From assembly GCA_900556785.1 (NCBI GenBank), contig USQK01000057.1:1-10300 (forward strand): a stretch of 10,300 nt of DNA. Reading direction: 5' to 3'. How positions within the stretch are numbered: position 1 is the stretch's first letter; every line of letters begins with the position of its first letter. The stretch is from an uncultured Veillonella sp. (GTDB taxonomy: Bacteria > Bacillota > Negativicutes > Veillonellales > Veillonellaceae). This document shows positions 7,346 to 10,300 of this stretch, in pieces. Both the position numbers and the translations under genes were made by a program. Below the pieces are notes generated by a model. It had not been told where the DNA came from. It did no database searches and saw only the letters and a list, made by a program, of their open reading frames with translations.

Positions 7346-7373
7346 TGTATAACTTATGCATAAAATTCGTCAA
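7346..7373 (-). promoter_or_regulatory. Distal candidate promoter of the aldolase-flippase operon
   Basis: Read on the minus strand: TTGACG (7373-7368, 5 of 6 to consensus), a 16-bp spacer, then TATACA (7351-7346, 4 of 6). It lies about 35 bp upstream of the extended -10 promoter, so the operon may have two start sites. The -35 is flanked by the 6-bp inverted repeat AAAATT/AATTTT, which may be only base-composition noise. Confidence 0.45.
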
Positions 7374-7431
7374 ATTTTATAGCCCATGTGGGTTAATTTT
7401 TATGTATTAGTGTTTATTTAGTAAATATTGA

Positions 7432-8340
7432 TTACCTTAGTAGGTCAGTCAGTAATGCCTTCATATCCGATGGTATTGGTGCCTGTAGTTCTAACCATTC
7501 ATCTGTCATGGGATGGTAAAAGCTAACCCGTGATGCATGGAGTGCTTGGCGTCCAATATAATTTAAATGACCACCATAAAGGTCGTCTCCCGCCAGAGGA
7601 TATCCCAGTTGAGATAGATGGACACGAATTTGATGGGTTCGCCCTGTATGTAACAAACATTGAACATGAGTGAAGTATTGGTCTACCATATTTTGACTAA
7701 TGGCATTACTACTAAGAACCGTTATATCTGTGTGAGCTGGTTTACCTTCGCTTGTACAACAACGTTCGATAATACTACCTGGTTTGCGCCCGATAGGCCA
7801 TTGAATGCTTATAGAATTAGCAGGTAATTGACCTTCTACAATAGCATCGTAGTTTTTATGAAAATGAGTTCGCTTTTTATCAAACGCATGTTGTACTACA
7901 GATGTTTTTGCGATGATAACAATGCCAGAGGTATCCTTATCCAATCGATGAACAGGATGAAAATCATAATGCTGATTTGTCTTTTGGTAGTAATGTAGAA
8001 CACCGTTTGCTAAGGTATGATCTCGGACTGTTGAGGTGGGATGCATCAGAATACCGGTCTCTTTGTTGATGACTAAAATATACTCATCTTCGTATACGAT
8101 ATCCAGGTCCATAGGGCTTAAACTAAACTCTTGTTCAGGGGTTAGCTTCATAATGAGATGGTCTCCACCGTGGACAAGGGTATTCCAAGAGGCTGGTTCA
8201 CCATTGACTGTTATAATGCTGTTATTTCGCAAACGCCGCCGCATACGTTGGGAAATATGCTGTTGTTTTATAATATGATTCATAGATTGAGTATGTACGT
8301 TGGAATCTACAATCAAGTCGATAATAGTTGCTGTTTTCAT
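7432..8340 (-). CDS. RluA-family 23S rRNA/tRNA pseudouridine synthase
   Basis: Isomerises specific uridines to pseudouridine in structured RNA; 302 residues, the normal length for RluA/RluC/RluD-like enzymes. Seen: an S4-like N-terminal RNA-binding part (about 18-66, with QRMRRRLRNNSIITVNGEPA); the strand DLDIVYEDEYILVINKETGILMHP, split as 78-89 and 90-101; the catalytic motif HRLDKDTSG (131-139) with nucleophile Asp134; the KNYDAIVEG strand (162-170); HTGRTHQIRVHL (231-242); and GDDLYGG (251-257). The precise target uridine cannot be assigned between RluA-, RluC- and RluD-type. No Shine-Dalgarno precedes the ATG at 8340, while a TATAAT box ends only 7 bp upstream of it, so the mRNA may be leaderless. 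Later in-frame Met codons (20, 33) would cut into the S4-like domain and also lack a ribosome binding site. Single gene, divergent from the WG-repeat gene. Confidence 0.92.
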   Translation of the reverse strand: MKTATIIDLIVDSNVHTQSMNHIIKQQHISQRMRRRLRNNSIITVNGEPASWNTLVHGGDHLIMKLTPEQEFSLSPMDLDIVYEDEYILVINKETGILMHPTSTVRDHTLANGVLHYYQKTNQHYDFHPVHRLDKDTSGIVIIAKTSVVQHAFDKKRTHFHKNYDAIVEGQLPANSISIQWPIGRKPGSIIERCCTSEGKPAHTDITVLSSNAISQNMVDQYFTHVQCLLHTGRTHQIRVHLSQLGYPLAGDDLYGGHLNYIGRQALHASRVSFYHPMTDEWLELQAPIPSDMKALLTDLLR

Positions 8341-8347
8341 ACATAGT

Positions 8348-8356
8348 ATTATATCA
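8348..8356 (-). promoter_or_regulatory. Extended -10 promoter of the pseudouridine synthase gene
   Basis: Minus-strand TGATATAAT: a perfect TATAAT hexamer (8353-8348) preceded by TGA. No good -35 lies at 16-18 bp (TTCTTC at the 17-bp position). The hexamer ends 7 bp before the ATG, so initiation 6-8 bases downstream would fall on or next to the start codon, leaving no room for a ribosome binding site. Confidence 0.6.
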
Positions 8357-8390
8357 AATAAATAATGGATGAAGAATTTTTCATAATTTA

Positions 8391-8419
8391 TTGTCTTTAT
8401 AGAGACCTTATAGTATAAT
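8391..8419 (+). promoter_or_regulatory. Sigma-70 promoter of the WG-repeat protein gene
   Basis: TTGTCT (8391-8396, 4 of 6), an exact 17-bp spacer, and a perfect TATAAT (8414-8419). This is the best consensus promoter in the window. A start site near 8426 leaves a leader of about 120 nt before the ATG at 8546, which is AT-rich and ends in an AAGGAGAGG ribosome binding site at 8534-8542. Confidence 0.7.
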
Positions 8420-8468
8420 TTTTATTAATGTTTTTTATATATTTTTTATGTATTGGTGTTTTATTTAT

Positions 8469-8489
8469 TTGAATGCTTTGGCAGTTCAA
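8469..8489 (+). promoter_or_regulatory. Imperfect hairpin in the leader of the WG-repeat gene
   Basis: TTGAATGC (8469-8476) pairs with GCA plus TTCAA (8481-8489, one bulged G at 8484) around a TTTG loop, giving an 8-bp stem. It lies in the middle of the inferred 120-nt 5' leader, well upstream of the ribosome binding site, and lacks a U-tract, so it is not a terminator. A stabilising or regulatory role is only a possibility. Confidence 0.3.
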
Positions 8490-8545
8490 TTTCTTAAAAT
8501 CATATATTGATGAGTATATGGTTTGCTTTGTAAAAGGAGAGGTTT

Positions 8546-10162
8546 ATGAAACTGAATAAGAAATCCTTATTAGTCGCTTGTGTGTTGGCGGCTATGTCTA
8601 CAAGTACTTTCGCAGCATCTACTACAACATCTACTAGTAGTACAACAGTAACAAATCAAGATACAAAAACATCTACTAGTACAAAAGTTACACGTGAGCA
8701 ACATAGTTCTAGTGTATCTACATCTACAGTAACAACTACAGAAAAATCTTCTAGCCGTTCTAGTGGTACATCCGTAGGCGTAGGTGTTGGTATTGGTCGA
8801 CTTGATACTTTTGTACCTATTTCTGGGGCTGTTAAAGAGCCACCAGCAGGTGTAAAAAAAGCAATGAAGGTATTGAAAGATGATTCCTTACTACAACAGG
8901 GCTATTTAGGTCTTGTAAAAGAAAAGGGCAAATGGGGTATCGTAGGTACAAATGGTCAAGTTGTACTCGCTCCGACCTATAAATCTTTAGATGCATCTAG
9001 TAAAAAGGATGGTACTTTCTTTGTTGAAGAAGGTAAAAATAAAATTTCTCACATTAAAGCTGATGGTACTGTAATAGAATCTGGCAAAGAAGCACAAGAG
9101 GCTTTGTATAGCAGCCTTAATGAGAAGAATACGGCTGTTAAAGAGTTAAATGATTTTGATCCTAAATCTGTTAGTCAAAGCTATCCAAGTGATTCCTATG
9201 TAGCTTTTACAGAAAAAGGTAAATTAGGATTTAAAGATGCTAATGGTAATGTAGTAATTCAGCCTCAATTTAAAGCACTATCTGATGTAGAAACTAAATT
9301 TAGTGAGGACCGTGCCTTTGTAAAAGCTAATGGTAAAACTGTTGCTATCGATGGTAAAGGTACTGTATTATTTAATGCTCCATCTAATGAAGTATATCCA
9401 TATAAAAATGGACTTGCTGAATTCCGCCGCAAGGTAAGTCACTTTGGCCTTGGTGGTATTCTAGGTCTTGTAGGTATGGGTTACTTCTATAATCATGGTG
9501 GCGTATATCTTGATGGACTTGGTGGTCTTGTAGATGATGGTATGAAGCGTGGTTATATTGATCGTAATGGTGCTGTTGTAATCGATAGTAAGAACGATTA
9601 TGTATACCCTATGGAAGAGCATGGTACCTTGGTTCGTAATGATGGTAAATTAGGTTTTATGAATCGTCAAGGTCAATATGTAATTCAACCTGGAAATTAT
9701 GAAGCTGGCACGATTGATGTAAATAATGTATTGTTAACATTGAAAAATAAAGATACTAATAAATATGGTATTTTTGATATGGAAACAGGCAAACAAGAGG
9801 TACCGTTTAAATACGATACTATCGAGTTTGTAGGCGAACATGAAATGTCTGTTACTAATGACACAAATCGTTATGTAGTAGATATGGCTACAGGTCGTGT
9901 GATCTATAAAGGCGATAAATCTATGAACGTAAAAACTTTCCTTGGTGATACATATACATGGGTATACAACAAAGAAGGTAATTATAAGATTCTATCCCTT
10001 GATGGTACAGTGACAGAAACTCCAGTTATGAAAGATATTTCTGGTACTGGTAGCTTCTCTCATGGTTACAGCCCTGTAAAAATCAAAGGTAAATGGGGGA
10101 TTATCAACTCTAAAGGTGAGCTAGTAGTTCAACCTACTTACGATGAAATCACAATTTTATAA
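8546..10162 (+). CDS. Exported WG-repeat protein with Ser/Thr-rich linker
   Basis: A secreted or surface protein of 538 residues; function unknown. Seen in order: signal peptide MKLNKK with a hydrophobic core and a TFA-A cleavage site after residue 23; a low-complexity Ser/Thr-rich stretch (24-76); a Gly-Val run (GVGVGIG, 78-84); then WG-type repeats, which are beta-hairpin units of the form KGKWGxxxxxGxxVxxPxY. Clear units: 121-145 (KGKWGIVGTNGQVVLAPTY), 222-242 (EKGKLGFKDANGNVVIQPQF), 335-348 (RGYIDRNGAVVI), 367-385 (GKLGFMNRQGQYVIQP), 407-423 and 514-532 (KGKWGIINSKGELVVQPTY), with degenerate ones between. About 36 Gly-rich, hydrophobic residues (about 297-333) split one unit. The mature part has no cysteine. 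WG repeats are generally thought to mediate binding; no partner can be inferred here. The start is supported by AAGGAGAGG and the signal peptide. It is a single-gene unit with strong promoter and terminator. Confidence 0.9.
   Translation: MKLNKKSLLVACVLAAMSTSTFAASTTTSTSSTTVTNQDTKTSTSTKVTREQHSSSVSTSTVTTTEKSSSRSSGTSVGVGVGIGRLDTFVPISGAVKEPPAGVKKAMKVLKDDSLLQQGYLGLVKEKGKWGIVGTNGQVVLAPTYKSLDASSKKDGTFFVEEGKNKISHIKADGTVIESGKEAQEALYSSLNEKNTAVKELNDFDPKSVSQSYPSDSYVAFTEKGKLGFKDANGNVVIQPQFKALSDVETKFSEDRAFVKANGKTVAIDGKGTVLFNAPSNEVYPYKNGLAEFRRKVSHFGLGGILGLVGMGYFYNHGGVYLDGLGGLVDDGMKRGYIDRNGAVVIDSKNDYVYPMEEHGTLVRNDGKLGFMNRQGQYVIQPGNYEAGTIDVNNVLLTLKNKDTNKYGIFDMETGKQEVPFKYDTIEFVGEHEMSVTNDTNRYVVDMATGRVIYKGDKSMNVKTFLGDTYTWVYNKEGNYKILSLDGTVTETPVMKDISGTGSFSHGYSPVKIKGKWGIINSKGELVVQPTYDEITIL
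8627..8681 (+). repeat. Ser/Thr-codon short repeat
   Basis: The 13-base string ACATCTACTAGTA occurs at 8627-8639 and again at 8669-8681, exactly 42 bp (14 codons) apart, inside a tract of ACA/TCT/ACT/AGT codons encoding the Ser/Thr-rich linker. Such in-frame low-complexity tracts can vary in length between strains. Confidence 0.6.
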
Positions 10163-10172
10163 TTATAACCTT

Positions 10173-10206
10173 AAGACTGCATTTGAAAGAGTGCAGTCTT
10201 TTTCTA
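10173..10206 (+). terminator. Intrinsic terminator of the WG-repeat gene
   Basis: AAGACTGCA (10173-10181) pairs perfectly with TGCAGTCTT (10192-10200). The ten bases between can extend the stem by three T-G/T-A pairs to a GAAA loop. A TTTCTATTTC tract follows. It begins 10 bp after the stop codon at 10160-10162. Confidence 0.9.
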
Positions 10207-10260
10207 TTTCTTGACTATATTGATTATATGTATAAATTTTTTATATTTATCTATATATTT

Positions 10261-10282
10261 ATTCAATAGATATTCAATAGAT
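10261..10282. repeat. Tandem 11-bp direct repeat near right edge
   Basis: ATTCAATAGAT is present twice head to tail (10261-10271 and 10272-10282) in a very AT-rich stretch beyond the terminator. The 10207-10300 stretch has no coding region. TTGACT at 10211 resembles a -35 box but has no -10 at 16-18 bp. The repeat may belong to the control region of a gene outside the window. Confidence 0.7.
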
Positions 10283-10300
10283 AATTCTTCTATAATTAAT

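Noticed and set aside
7376..7394. Possible terminator hairpin (CCC/GGG around ATGT) after the pseudouridine synthase
   Set aside because: The stem is only 5-6 bp including a wobble, and it is followed by mixed AT rather than a T-tract on the minus strand, so it does not meet the pattern of the other terminators here.
8448..8510. Possible 20-codon upstream reading frame in the WG-repeat gene leader
   Set aside because: No ribosome binding site precedes its ATG (only a T-run), and a frame this short is expected by chance in AT-rich leaders.
8575..8584. Lipobox-like LVAC at residues 9-12 of the WG-repeat protein
   Set aside because: The hydrophobic stretch before the Cys is only about five residues, too short for a lipoprotein signal, and it continues past the Cys to a good TFA-A signal peptidase I site.
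10211..10236. TTGACT...TATAAA as a promoter at the right edge
   Set aside because: The spacer is only 14 bp, too short for a normal sigma-70 promoter, and the immediate terminator context makes it unlikely.
1..10300. CRISPR array, insertion sequence, prophage, toxin-antitoxin or defence system
   Set aside because: No spaced repeats, transposase or integrase motifs, or small paired genes were found; every gene over 300 bp is accounted for by a metabolic, transport or surface protein.

Overview
The window looks like chromosome from a low-to-moderate GC member of the Negativicutes, most likely Veillonella or a close relative. This is an inference. It rests on the AT-rich spacers, strong AGGAGG-type ribosome binding sites, a SpoVB/YtgP-type flippase, the sequence style of the class II aldolase, and two exported proteins with Gram-negative-like signal peptides (one a WG-repeat protein). 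No phage, plasmid, insertion sequence, CRISPR, tRNA or rRNA signal was seen.

Layout. Positions 1-1831 hold a minus-strand pair: a gamma-glutamyl-GABA hydrolase-like class I glutamine amidotransferase (1091-1831), then 15 bp downstream an APC-family amino-acid permease that runs off the left edge (1-1075). A 262-bp divergent spacer carries a perfect 24-bp tandem duplication. An AEC-family permease follows (2094-3131, +) with its own terminator. Next is an unrecognised exported protein (3253-4620, +). It converges on a SpoVB/YtgP/MurJ-like flippase (4698-6254, -), and the two share a bidirectional terminator. The flippase lies 3 bp downstream of a class II fructose-bisphosphate aldolase (6258-7187, -), so these two form an operon. 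Upstream of that is an RluA-family pseudouridine synthase (7432-8340, -), which looks leaderless. Divergent from it is an exported WG-repeat protein (8546-10162, +) with a strong sigma-70 promoter, a roughly 120-nt leader and an intrinsic terminator. The last 90 bp are AT-rich, with an 11-bp tandem repeat.

How the genes work together. The hydrolase and permease probably import and process an amino-acid or gamma-glutamyl compound. The aldolase (central carbon) and flippase (cell envelope) are linked by transcription rather than by obvious biochemistry. The rest are single housekeeping or surface genes. I found no convincing new multi-gene system. The items most worth a second look are the predicted leaderless rluA-type mRNA, the 24-bp duplicated putative operator, the shared extended -10 motif, the glycine-rich insert in the WG-repeat protein, and the orphan exported protein.
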